This document shows positions 34,976 to 47,120 of a stretch of DNA of 64,000 nucleotides, in pieces. Made by a program: the position numbers and the translations under genes. This DNA is from Xylogone sp. PMI_703. Lineage: Eukaryota > Ascomycota > Leotiomycetes. The notes beneath the pieces are model-generated. The model was not told the DNA's origin and made no database searches. It worked only from the letters and a program-made list of their open reading frames with translations. Positions within the stretch are counted from its first letter, which is position 1, and every line of letters begins with the position of its first letter. Location of the stretch: the NCBI GenBank assembly GCA_021399445.1, contig JAJTUQ010000008.1, positions 1,232,433-1,296,432 on the forward strand, given 5' to 3'.

Positions 34976-35390
34976 GATACGGTGAGACCTTAACAGTTTT
35001 CTTCATGAGACAATATTATTAACGTTTTTATTGAATAGAAGCCGGGAAGCAAGGTTTATCAAACAAAGTGTGTTGAAGTTAAATTGGAAACATGAAATAA
35101 AAATACTGCTTATTTTTGGAGATTGCTGAGAAGTGATGGAGAAGTTGCAGCCTTATCAATATATTGTATTGCTAACTCGACATTCTTTCAATTAAGATAT
35201 ACGCAGTTCATTTCGCTCATTTAAGAATCAAATCATTATCTTGACCTCTATTTTATTAAAGTCCTTATTTAAAGTCTTTATTTGCATTTTAATGATTTAA
35301 AAAATTTTTTGGAAGATTTAACTTGATTTGTATTATATAAAGAAAAGCCATATATTATAGTCACGTGATCATAACACAAAGAACAGCATT
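34976..35390. other. AT-rich spacer
   Basis: About 400 bp of AT-rich sequence between the secreted protein relic and the dispersed-repeat array. No feature seen. Confidence 0.5.
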
Positions 35391-35930
35391 GTCACAGATA
35401 TTGCTTACGTAATTGGCGTTGGCCAATCATAGCTGTAGAAGCTAACGGTCGGTAAAAGAGAAGAGTTTTACCGGTTTACCCCTATGTACTGTACATCATC
35501 AAGACTAGCAACGAATAGAGTCTCTGTACCATACAATTTATATGTGGAGTAGCCTAACCACTGCGCCATAACCTCTGACAAGCATTGTCAGAAATAGTGC
35601 TTATGTAATAGGCACTAAAGGGCTAGCCGAGCAGAGATTTAAGGGGTTTGCACAGAACATTGTAACTAGCAGTTCATACAGTTACTACACCATACAATTT
35701 ATATGCACTCCAGCCTAACCACTGCGCCGTAATCCTTGACAAGCATTGTCAGAATATGCTTATGTAGTTGGGAATCAGGAGGCATACACACGTGATATAA
35801 GCGTTTCATACTTGCCTGTATATATTGGGTTACCCCACTTGTAGTGGAGTTCATCAAGCATAGCAACTATCATAGGCTCTCTCCCCTAGTAATTGTATGC
35901 GTGCTTGCCTAACTCTTTGTCTCGAAACAC
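35391..35930 (-). repeat. Tandem array of three diverged dispersed-repeat units
   Basis: Units run from about 35391, 35585 and 35745. Each begins like GTCAGAnATATGCTTATGTA and the first two end with CCTAACCACTGCGCC followed by a CTTGACAAGC or CTCTGACAAGC junction. Unit 1 is the reverse complement of 2341-2532. Read on the minus strand, units 1 and 2 contain GGCGCAGTGGTTAGG, a good fit to a Pol III A box, with TATAAATTGTATGG nearby. A tRNA-derived SINE is a reasonable guess, but I found no B box or terminal A-tract. Confidence 0.65.
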
Positions 35931-36069
35931 TTGATAATTAAGCTCTAATCGGCCATCGAGGTGATGACTCTTCTACTTTGTTCTTGATCTCTATTCGTTC
36001 TTGATCTAATGAATAACATCACAATCACCAATTACTATCGTTTCAGTAAGAGTGGAACCACCATTAAAA

Positions 36070-36900
36070 ATGAAGCTTAGATATCACGCCGACCATATTG
36101 GATCCCTTCTCCGACCTCATGCTCTACTTGAAGCCCAAGATCGAAAGGCTAGCGGGACGATTACTGAGGATGAGTATAAACTCCAGGAACGTAATGCCAT
36201 TGATGAAGCTATCAAGCTTCAGCTTAATGCGGGATTTTCCTGTGTTAATGATGGAGAGTAAGTCGATGTGTTCGAGGATTAGAATAATGCTAATACTCCT
36301 AAAAGGTACTCGAGAAGCAATTTCTAGGGCAGATTTTACGCCAGTTTAAGAGGGTTTGAGTTGATGCAATCACCACCGTCTGGCCATTTCCGAACTTACC
36401 TCCCGTGGGGCAAAATGGTCTCGGAAACTGGGACGGAGCCAGGACAACCTGACGGCATGAGTATTGTTTGCAACGGCAAAATACAGCATGTAACGAGCCC
36501 TTATTTAGAGGAAGTTCACTGGCTTCAGGCCTTGCTGAGCAAGCATCCTCGAATCGATTATAAATTGACGCTAATATCCCCAACATGGCACCATATCATG
36601 TACAAACCCGGCAAGGCTTACTATCGGTTGGTTTACAACACAGATGAAGATTACTTTGCAGACATCATCTCAGCATATCGAGAGGAAATATCAATCTTGT
36701 ACGAGGCTGGTGTCCGGAACATCCAGATCGACGCACCTGAATTCTCATTCTTCATTGATATTGATATGAGGACGGCTATGATCACGGAAGGCGTCGACCC
36801 TGATAAACTGCTCGCGTTATATGTTGGCGTTCTGAACCAATGTCTCGAGGAGAGAGCATCAGACCTGTATATTAGAGTTCATATCTGTCGAGGTATATAG
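36070..36900 (+). pseudogene. MetE/UROD-like methyltransferase, 3' truncated
   Basis: Exon 1 (36070-36257; an in-frame region upstream could also be coding) reads RYHADHIGSLLRPHALLEAQ. A 75-bp intron (donor GTAAGT, acceptor GCAG) leads to exon 2 (36333-36900). The sequence matches the cobalamin-independent methionine synthase C-terminal family: NDGE, ISPTWHHIMY, GVRNIQIDAPEFSF and VHICRG, where His and Cys are zinc ligands. The next conserved part after CRG is missing: the frame meets TAG within three codons and the DNA turns abruptly AT-rich. About 250 of an expected ~380 residues remain. GGTATATAG at the end could instead be an intron donor whose partner exon was lost. Function would be methyl transfer with a zinc-bound thiol, but as it stands it is probably dead. 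Confidence 0.7.
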
Positions 36901-38342
36901 TAAGGCACATTTAGGTCTTGATTAAGGACAGTAAAGTTAAGATTTTGACCCTATGGGGTAAAGATTAAGGTAAACAAGGTAAGAAAAGGTAAAAAAAAAG
37001 GAAGTTGTCCTTAGACAGACCAACAAACCTTTTTACTCCATGGAACGAAACCCTTTCACTTGCCCTTTTGAACAATAAGGCAAGATAGATTATAAATAAT
37101 AACCTAAGATCTCTTTGTTAATAAACTGACTAACTTTCGTCTTATGGGGAAAAATGAAAATTTGAATTCTGAGTCTTATATCTTTGTCCTATAAGGTGAA
37201 ATTATAAGAAAGTTAAAGAAAAGTCACCTTGTTAGTGAATTAATAGAAAGTTTACCTTATAAAGTGAAAACAAATTTCTGAACTAAAAATGACTTTTTTT
37301 CGTTTTATAAGACAAAACTAAGACATCCAGTTTGTTTATTTCTGGATCATATTTCTTGTAATTCATTGTATAAGATTAATTATTTCTTACTTAAGAACCT
37401 GACTTGAATTAGGGTATATAGAAAATCTATAGTTAAAGATTTAAGAAAATTTTAGTTACCAAAAGTGTATTCAGTAAACAGAGTTTTAAAAAAAAGTTTA
37501 ATTATAGATATATCATTACTAATGATCAGGTATCTCTCAGAGGAGTTTGTCTATTGAAGATATACTCTGTAGACAGAGTTCAAGAGAGAGAAAGTATGTT
37601 TATGACATGTCAGTACTGAAATAGGTATTCTTCTTATTTGTTTTCATCGATTAACGTTGAATTATAAAGAGTAATTAAAAATATAAAGAGGTTCTGTTCA
37701 TTAAATATATTTTTAGTAAATAAAATTCTAGAGAAAAGGATATATGATATATTATTTATAATAATTAGGAATTATTCTTATTCTTATTTATTTATACTAA
37801 GATTTAAGACTTTTGTTGTTAAGATTATTGTTTATCTTGTATTATTATTATAAAACTATATAAGTATATTTAGTAATAATAGTACAAAGAGGTTTGTAGT
37901 TAGAATATAAATAAAGTATAATAATAAAGTTTTATTATTTTTATATTTGTTTAATCAATAAAGTTATTTAATCATTTACTTTTTAATTTCTTTATACATT
38001 AATATTTTTATCTTATAAAGCAAAGTACTACTTGAAATATTAATTATTCTTATACTTTTATACTTTTGTAATTTTTACTTCTCTTTAATCAGTTTCAGAA
38101 TTATCAATAATTTACTTTGTTTTTAGTTAAAAGATATTAGTATATATAATAATAAATGATTTATAAACAAATTATTAAAACTAAATATAATAAATATTTA
38201 ATAAATGAACATTAACAGAGTTTGTAGCTTAATTATTATAAGTTGAACATAATAAGATTTATAAAAAATATTTTATAATTAATATAAATATTTAGATCAA
38301 AGAAAAAGATAATAATAATTTCTTTAATCTTAAACTTGTTAA
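36901..38342. other. AT-rich compartment, no gene
   Basis: About 1.4 kb with stop codons in every frame. It ends with the 5-bp GTTAA target site of the first LTR element at 38338-38342. No family was recognised. Confidence 0.6.
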
Positions 38343-38948
38343 TGTCACGACTTCGCAAAGTTATAACAAACGACTTAAGTATAAAACCTTTATAATCATC
38401 GCCTTAGTTAAATAAGTATAAGTTAAAATAGCTATTAGAGACTTGGTTATAGTATCGCTAATACTATTGTATTATTAGTATTAGCAAAAGGATAATATAA
38501 GTTCAACATTAATATTATAAAAAGAATTATACAAGTTAAAGAATAGTATTATCGAAATTATAGTACTAACCCTTTGATTGTACTAGTTAGGTAATAGTAC
38601 TATTGAAGAAATAATATTATTTTTCTACTTGTGTTAACGATTTGTTCGTATGTGTAAAAAGCTAATACTAACAGTTAAGCGAATACTTAGATTAGATAAA
38701 CAGATCCCATAGATCTCATGAATCTTCAAGAGGATTGATGGGATCCATGGGACTCAAAGGAAATTCACTCTTTATATAAATAAATAAACTTATAATAAAT
38801 AGAAGCTTCGTACTCAATTCAATTAATTTACAGTATACCTGCATTTTATAGTAACTATCCTAAAGTCTTATGAAGATATTCTTTTACTTTTTACCTTTAT
38901 TTATCATTTGAGTGATAAATAACCCTTTACCTTTGTAGGAACGTTACA
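38343..38948 (+). repeat. 5' LTR of copy 1
   Basis: Begins TGTCACGAC and ends GAACGTTACA (TG..CA). Its partner lies at 45098-45703 with the same length but many transition differences, including loss of the TG..CA ends (TA..TA). Confidence 0.9.
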
Positions 38949-41900
38949 CTTTGAGTACTTAAAACTCGAAAGTACTATAGCTAAAGACTCGTCTTTATAA
39001 CAAAATCCTCAAGCCTCCAAGGCCAATCCCAATTCGACAATCAATTTCATTGAAAAAAAGTTGAACTTAGGAAAAATCAAAAGCTTCAGAAAAGACAGGT
39101 TTAAGCTGAAACTTTTCAAGTTCCGAACTCATCTATATTTGAATTTGTATAAAGATAAGTTTCAAAATGACTTTCAACGGATCATATGACTACTTACTTA
39201 CTTAGAAGAAGAAACGTTACAATAAGCTTTGCTATATGTAGAGAACTTCGAGAATTTCACCGAAAAAGATAAAAGAAGATAACAAGACATCATTAACTTG
39301 TTTGTATCCTTCAAAAGCTTTGAAAAAGAAATAAAAAGAATCTTCGGAGATCTTCATGAAACAAACTGAGTAGAACAACAATTATATACCTTAAAACAGA
39401 TTAACTCTATTTCTGCCTATAACACCAAGTTCCGACAACTAAGTAATATGATTAACTGGAAAAACAAAGTATTGATGTTCTAATATCACCAAGGGTTAAA
39501 GGAATCCGTTAAAGACGAATTGGCTTATATTAGACTTTGCCTTGATATACTTATTAAATAGATGAAAAAGACCGAGGAGATTAACAATTTTTAATACAAA
39601 CAGTGTATAAAAAAGAAAGGAAGAATTCTTTATTCTTTACAGACAAATAAACGAAAAGGCTATGTCAATGATCAAGGAGACCTGATAAACCTCGATAGAA
39701 TTACAGGAGAAAGAAGACAAAATCTAAAGAATTGTAGTAAAAGATTATCAAAAAGAAAAAACAAATATAACTTAACTCTTGAATAATACAAAGAAAAAAG
39801 AGAAAAAAAACTCTGTTACAAGTGTGAACAAGTCAGATATACTGTTCGGGAATACAGTAACAAGGACAAAGAAAAGCCAAAAGAGGCTAAGACTATGTCT
39901 ATGGTATCTTCAGCCAAAAATAACGAATTTTACAGTTCAAAAAACATTTCATTAATAAAATAGAGCAACTCTGATGAGTTATCAGAAGATGTTAAAGATT
40001 AATCTGTGGACTAAATTCTGCGAATTTTTCTTATAAAAGATCTTACGACAGAAGTTTATCATGATGCCAAAAGTATGATATTTTCAGGAGTCTTTTCTTT
40101 TATTATCAGTGAACTAAACATATTAATGTCTGCCGTAGAAGAAGTGAAACAATAAGGCTTAGAAATTGTTAACTCCAACAACTTCTTTCCAGAAAAATAT
40201 TAAGATATTACTGATCTGCCGGATCTTTTCCTCCTAAGACAAATTAAAGAAGAACTAATGATCCGTGAAGAATTTCAAGATAAATTTCATCAAGTCAGAA
40301 TTGAAACAGACACCAGTGAATCAGTGTTTAACGTTATATTATAAGACTTTTCGAAAAAAAAAGAACATACTAAGATTTCACTAGTATATTCCTTATACAC
40401 AACACTTAAGACATTAGAACCTAACCAAAGAATAATAGAAAAATCTTTTCGGAAAATCTTCTGGAGTTCTAAGCTCTTTAACTACGTAAAGCAAAAAGAT
40501 TTTATCACTTAATCTTATCAAACAAATAAGTTACAAATAAGTAAAAAAATGATATTAGTTAGAACAGTTCTTTACTTTGACAAAAGTTATATAAAAACCT
40601 AAAGATTAGTCAAAAGAAATATCTTTTAGGATATATTACTCCAACGAAATAAACTTTTTTAGTACAAAATATAGAAATTAAGAATAATAATTAAAGTTGT
40701 ATAATCTAACTTCGAAAAAATCATTATCAGCAGATTATATCACAATAACTTAGTACTTTATTCTCTGGGAGAAAACATAAGATTACTCCGACAAAACTTT
40801 TATACTTAAGTTATATATTATGAAAACTAAGAAAAAATATACTAGGCCAAGAAAAAAATATATCAAGAAATTACTTTTTATACAGAGTATCGAAAACAAT
40901 GTTATAGTTATAAAATAAATTATTATTATAAGTTTAACGATAAATGGATATTCTCTAAAAGACATATCAATAACCTGTTTAATCTGAGAAAGTCTAGAAT
41001 AAGGAAAGTACTACCTTAGATAACTCGAGAAGAAGAATTTAATACAGAATTTATCTCTGATGTGTTTATGGCTAACAAAGAAAAAGTTATCTAATTAAAT
41101 ATTAAGTTTAGTAATGGAAATCTTAAAGCTTTAGTAAATTCGGAAAGCCAAATTAACCTAATCTCGTCATAAGCTGCTAAAACAATAAACATACAGACTA
41201 AAGTCTATAATCAGCTTTTACGAATAGCCAATAACTCATTAATAAAAAAAAGAATATTCGCTAGAACTAAACCTCTTATCATAAAGATTAAGAATTACCA
41301 AGAACAAATCCAGTTTGAAGTTTCCTTCCTTGGAAAAGAAAATATTATCCTAGAACAGTCTTGGTTAAAGTTCTATAACCTAAACATTAACTAGAAAACA
41401 AAGAAATTAATATTTAAATATTACTACAACACTGAACCAAAAGAATAGCTTATACAAGATGTTTTTGCTGTTGAACTTACTCAGGATAACCTCCAGAATA
41501 AACTAAATACTTTTCCGGAAGAATACTAAGACTATCGTAAGTTATTTACTCTATGACCGAAGGACATAACTTTACTTTTACATAAAGAATAAAACCACGA
41601 AATCATTCTCCAAGAAGGTATAACCCTTTCATATAGACTTATTTATAGAATAAATCCCGCCAAGAATAAGATCCTAAGAGAGTAACTAGATAAATAGACT
41701 ACAAAGAACTTCTACCGAGAGTCAAGCTTTTCGTGAAGAGTATCATTAATATAAGTACTAAAGCTAAACAACCTCCAGGGAAGACTATATAAAGATTACA
41801 GAAATTTAAACAGCAAAACTATAAAAAACAAATATTCATTATTTCGTATTGACGGAATACGAGATATACTTATTAGAGCCAGATATTTTACGAAATTAGA

Positions 41901-44900
41901 CTTTACTGCAAGGTTTAACTTAATAAAGATCAAAAAAGGACATAAACAGTATACTACTATTCGAATCAAGTATAGACTTTATAAGTCTTTAGTCATGCCT
42001 TTTAGTCTAACAAATACATTAGTGATTATACAGAAAATAAATAATATAATCTTGAGACCATATTTGAATCATTTTGTAATAATGTATTTGGATAATATTT
42101 TGATTTATTCTAAGACATTAGAAGAATACAAACAGTATATTTATATTATACTTAAAATATTAATTAATAACGACATAAAGTATAAACTAGTTAAATGCTA
42201 ATTTAATATAATAGAAATAAAATTCTTAAGTAAAATAGTTTCGGACAAAGAATTCCGAATAAACTCAAAGAAAGTAAAAGTTATCAAAGAATAGTCTACT
42301 CTAAAGATAGTCAAAAAAGTTTAACAGTTTAACGGATTTACTAATTACTATAGATATTATATAACAGCTTACTCAAAGATAACTGGCCCGTTGACGGAAT
42401 TAACGAAGAAAGATATATCTTTTGTTTGAGAAAAGAGACAAGAGAGAGCTTTCCAAAAGGTTAAAGATCAATTCGACGAAGACCGAATATTAGCTTATGT
42501 CAATCCCGAAAAACTATATTTACTGAAAACAGATACCTTAGGTAAGACGTTAAATAAAGTCTTGTCACAAAGAGATAACAAAGAACGTTAGAAGCCAATA
42601 GCCTTTCATTCTCGAAAGTTTATTCTAACAAAGTTAAATTATAATATTTACGAGAAAGAACTTTTGGCTATTATAAATTATTACAAGCATTGAAAAGTTT
42701 ACTTATATAATACTAAACATTTATTCGAGATTCTATCGGATTACAAAAATTTAACAATCTTCATAATTACTAAAAATCTCAACAATAAACAAATGTATTA
42801 GTACAAAACATTAGTATAATACGATTTCAGGATTCGCTATATCCAAGGATCAGAGAATACTAAAGTTAATATTCTAAGTAAGTAACCAGACTACATAAAA
42901 GAAAGTTTTAAGCAAGAATTCATCATATTTAAAAAAGAAAGCAACACTTTACATTTTAACTATATACAAGTATTAGTGGTTACACAGGTTATTGATGAAA
43001 AATGGTTAAAAAAGATTAAGTTAATTATTATAAAAAAGAAAGAAATATCTAAAGATCCCAAAACTAGTTAGCTCGAAGATCAAGAATTTCTAGATATTTG
43101 GCTAAAGAACAAAAGAATATTTATCCCATCATTAATCGCCCAGAAGTTTATGAAAGAATAACACGAATTATTCATGCATAATCATCAAGGAATTACAAAA
43201 ACCAAGAATAAACTATAGTAAGAATTCTTTATCTTCAAACTCCAGTAAAAAGTCATTAAAGTCGTCAATAACTATAATGTTTGTCATAAGGCTAGAATAT
43301 CAAGAAAGAAGTCTGTAAGACAATTAATGTTTCTTCAGATATTAGAAAAGTTTTAGACTTTTATTTCATAAGATTTTATCACAAGATTATCCTCATCAAG
43401 AAGTATCAACGGACCGGATGAAGACTACTATAACTTAATCCTTACTATAGTTAATAAATTTACAAAGTACTTTATCATGTTGTTATAGAAGAAAACATAA
43501 ACAGCTAAAGATTTAGCAGAAATCATAATTTCCAGGGTTATAATAGACTATGGCATCTTAGCAGAAATTATTTCGGACAGAGATAAGCTCTTTACGTCGA
43601 AATTCTGAGAAACAATCTATAAGAGATTAAGCATTAAAAAGAAAATCGCCATGAAGGAATAGGCTCAGACAGACAATCAAACCGAGCGAGTAAACCAGAT
43701 TATAAAAGTTTATCTTCACTATTATATAGATTACAAATAGTCAAATTAGAAAAATCTCTTACTAATAACATAATTAGCATATAATAATACAAAGAGTAAA
43801 ACTACTAAAATTATGTCTTTCTTTGTGAATTATAGTTATAAAGCTTAAACCTACTTCATAAAAGCAGAGATAAAAAACATTTCTAAGACGGCTAAATAAC
43901 GAACAGATAAATTAGAAAAAATTCACAATCACTTAAAGTATGACATTAAATTTGTACAAAAACATATAAAGAAATATTATAATCAAAAATATAATATAAA
44001 ACTTAAACTTAAAGAAGAGGATAAAGTTTATATTATCCATAAATTTATTAAAACAACAAGACCGAGCAATAAATTAAACTAAAAAAAGATTAACTTATAC
44101 AAAATCAAAAAGAAACTAAAAAATCTGACATATAAACTAGAATTTCTTAATATCATACAAATATATTTAGTATTTTATACAGTTATACTAGAAAAAGTAT
44201 TATCTAGATTATTGTCAGTTCCAGACTTAAAGTTAAAATAGGACTTAAATATGGAATAAGAAGTCAAAGAAATCTTAGACAACAAGTTAGTAAAGAACAA
44301 AAAACAATACTTGGTTAGATAGAAGGAATGGAAAAAGTATAAATGGTTAAATACTTGGGAACCAGAGGAACATTTTATTAACTTTAGTAAACTCCTAAAG
44401 AAATATGAACAGATAAAGTAAGCTAGGACAGATCGAACGGAATATTAGTATAAGCAAAGAAATTAACGTCGAAAAGAAAGACCTCAAAAAGCCTTACTTC
44501 CGCTAGCTGAATAGTTTCTGATTATTATAACGTTTCCTTTTCTTTCTCGAGTCTCTCTTTCTCCTCAATAACATTCAATTCGTCCAGTGATTTCAGACCC
44601 CGATGAAGTATTTTAGCTATATATGTCTTAAACATTTTACGTTATTTGTTAAAACGAAAAATCTTTGCCTAAACTTCGATGACCTTCTGTTAAGTTTCTA
44701 ACTACAAGGAGTTAATTTTCTCTCAATTTTCCGAAAATTTTTGCTCCTCGTGATTAAGCATCTCCTAATCAGTAACTGAAAAGCCATGAATATTATATTT
44801 CGTATTATTGTCTGCCTTGATATACTCCGAATATCTCAACGAATCTGGAGTGACTTAATATATTAGTTTTTTCTTTTCGTATTTATTACAAAAAGACATT

Positions 44901-45097
44901 TTGATCTTAGTATCTTTAACATAAGTCAATAATTTTGGCAAAACTTCTTTTTTTCGTTTTTGTACAACTTTACTATAATTTTGTTCAAGTCTACGCTTAA
45001 GGGACATGATAGAAAGGAAGAAAGGTTTGGATTGTTATAAGATCTCCTATGTCCTAATTATAAGTTCTGGGACAAAGTTAAGCTAGGAAAAGGATAG

Positions 45098-45703
45098 TAT
45101 TATGACTTTACAGAGTTATGACAAACGACCTAAGTATAAAGTCTTTATAACCGTCGTTTTAATTAAATAAGTATAAGTTAAGATAATTATCAGAGACTTG
45201 GTTATAATATCGTTAGTACTATTATATTACTAGTATTAACGAAAGGATAATACAAGTTCAACATTAATACTATAAAAAGGATTATATAAGCTAAAGGATA
45301 ATATTATCGAAATTATAGTATTAACCTTTTGGTTGTACTAGTTAAGTAATAATACTATCGGAGAAATAGTATTACTTTTCTGCTTGTACTAACGATTTGC
45401 TCGTATATGTAAAAAGCTAATACTAACAGTTAAGCGAGTACCTGGATTAGATAAGCGGATCCTATGGATTCCATGAATCCCCAGGAGGATCGATAAGATC
45501 CATGGAACTCAAAGGAAATTCATTCTTTATATAAGTAGATAAACTTACAGTAAATAAGAGCTTTGTGCTTAATTCAATTGATTTACAGTATACTTACATT
45601 TTATAGTAACTACCCTAAAGCCTTGTGAAGATATTCTCTTGTCTTTTACCTTCATCTATTATTTGAATGATAGATAACTCCTTACCCTTGTAAGAACGTT
45701 ATA
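45098..45703 (+). repeat. 3' LTR of copy 1
   Basis: 606 bp, colinear with 38343-38948. Differences between the two are overwhelmingly C/T and G/A, as expected from RIP rather than simple ageing. Confidence 0.9.
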
Positions 45704-45708
45704 GTTAA

Positions 45709-46508
45709 TAAAGTTCTACTTTGACAAGAATATTATGTTAGAGATAATATAGTTAATAAACAAATTATGGAAAAGACTTATAAAGTTTATTATACATAAA
45801 ATTTGTTTATCGTAAAGTTTTATTAATTATATAAGTTTTTTATTAATATTTTTGTGAATAAGAAGTTATTTCTAGTCAAGTCTTTAATTTGTCAGATCAT
45901 AGTTATAATAGATATTCGACATATTAACAATAGTTTGGTATTAATAGTAAAACTATTAAGTAAAAAATCCTAAAAGAAGGTAAAGTTACTAATAATGTAT
46001 GATTTATGATATTTTCTCAAACTCGAGAATGTTGAATAAATTAGGATTAACGTACGAGGCCACAGAATAGTAGACAGGAATGATTTATAAATACAAATAA
46101 AAATACGAAAGATTATGGAGATTGTGAAGGAGTTCACAAAAACATTTCCTTATCTAAAGTTGATTATTCGAAAGGTATAGCTAGAGCTTGACAGAAATAG
46201 AAGTTATGATATCAAGGAGTAGTAAGAACTAATGACGGCCAAGATGGACTAAAAACTACATACTGGGAAACAGAGCTTTGATGATCTGATACAAATCCAG
46301 ATTATTGAATAGATTATTAAGAGTAACAAAATTGTTATAACTGAAGAAATGTGTTATAAACTTATAGTAAATTAATTTAAATATAATACAGTAGTCTACA
46401 GGCTTAATTATAAAGTCTTATTTACTAAGAAAATTTCTACGAAATTTCGTAGGCCAAGTTAAACATCAGTAAAATATATAAGTTAAAGAACTTTAATAAG
46501 CTTAACTT
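45709..46508. other. AT-rich spacer between the two LTR elements
   Basis: About 800 bp separating the 3' ends of the two inverted retrotransposons. Degenerate coding-like stretches are present around 46000-46400 but no family could be named. Confidence 0.5.
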
Positions 46509-46513
46509 ATTAT

Positions 46514-47120
46514 TGTAACGTTCCTACAAGGGTATGGGGTTATCTATTACTCAAATGATAGATGAAGGTAAAAGGCAAGAGAATATCTTCACAAAGCTTT
46601 AGGGTAGTTATTATGAAATGCAGGTATACTGTAAATCAATTGAGTTGAGCATAAAGCTTTTATTTACTGTAAGTACTATCTACTTATATAAAGAGTAAAT
46701 TTCCTTCGAGTCTTATTGATCTTATTGATCTTCCTGGAGATCTATAGGATTTATGGGATCTGCTTACTTAATCTAAGTACTTGTTTAATCGCTAGTACTA
46801 GCTTTTTGCATATACAAGTAAATCGCTAGTACAAGCAGAAAGGTAATACTATTTCTCTGATAATACTATCACTTAGTTAGTATAATCAAAGGGTTAGTAT
46901 TATAATTCTGATAATACTATCCTTTAACTTGTACAACCCTTTTTATAGTACTAGTATTGAACTTGTACTATCTTTTCGCTAATACTAATAATACGATAAT
47001 ATTAATAATATTATAACTAAGACTTTGATAATTGTCTTATCTTATACTTATTTAACTAAGGCGATAGTTATAGAGGCTCTGTACTTAAGTCACTTGTCAT
47101 AACCTTGCAGGATCATGACA
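46514..47120 (-). repeat. 3' LTR of copy 2
   Basis: On the plus strand it starts TGTAACGTTC and ends GATCATGACA, so it is the reverse of the copy 1 LTR. 607 bp, matching 53247-53853. Confidence 0.9.

Larger units (their letters stand above)
38343..45703 (+). mobile_element. Full-length Ty3/Gypsy chromovirus, RIP-degraded (copy 1)
   Basis: A complete LTR retrotransposon of 7361 bp with two 606-bp LTRs and a perfect GTTAA target duplication (38338-38342 and 45704-45708). A purine run (AGGAAAAGGATAG) just before the 3' LTR is the likely polypurine tract. Recognisable pieces in order are: gag from about 38985; a CCHC-like knuckle near 39825 whose His and last Cys are altered; reverse transcriptase around 41770-42120 with MYLDNILIYSK where an active enzyme has Asp-Asp; RNase H near 42480-42800; an integrase with HNHQGITK and DRDKLFTSKFW (43170-43650); and a C-terminal chromodomain (WEPEEHFINF) near 44260-44415. 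Dense in-frame TAA/TAG/TGA codons make every protein dead. The chromodomain places it among chromoviruses, which target heterochromatin. Confidence 0.93.
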
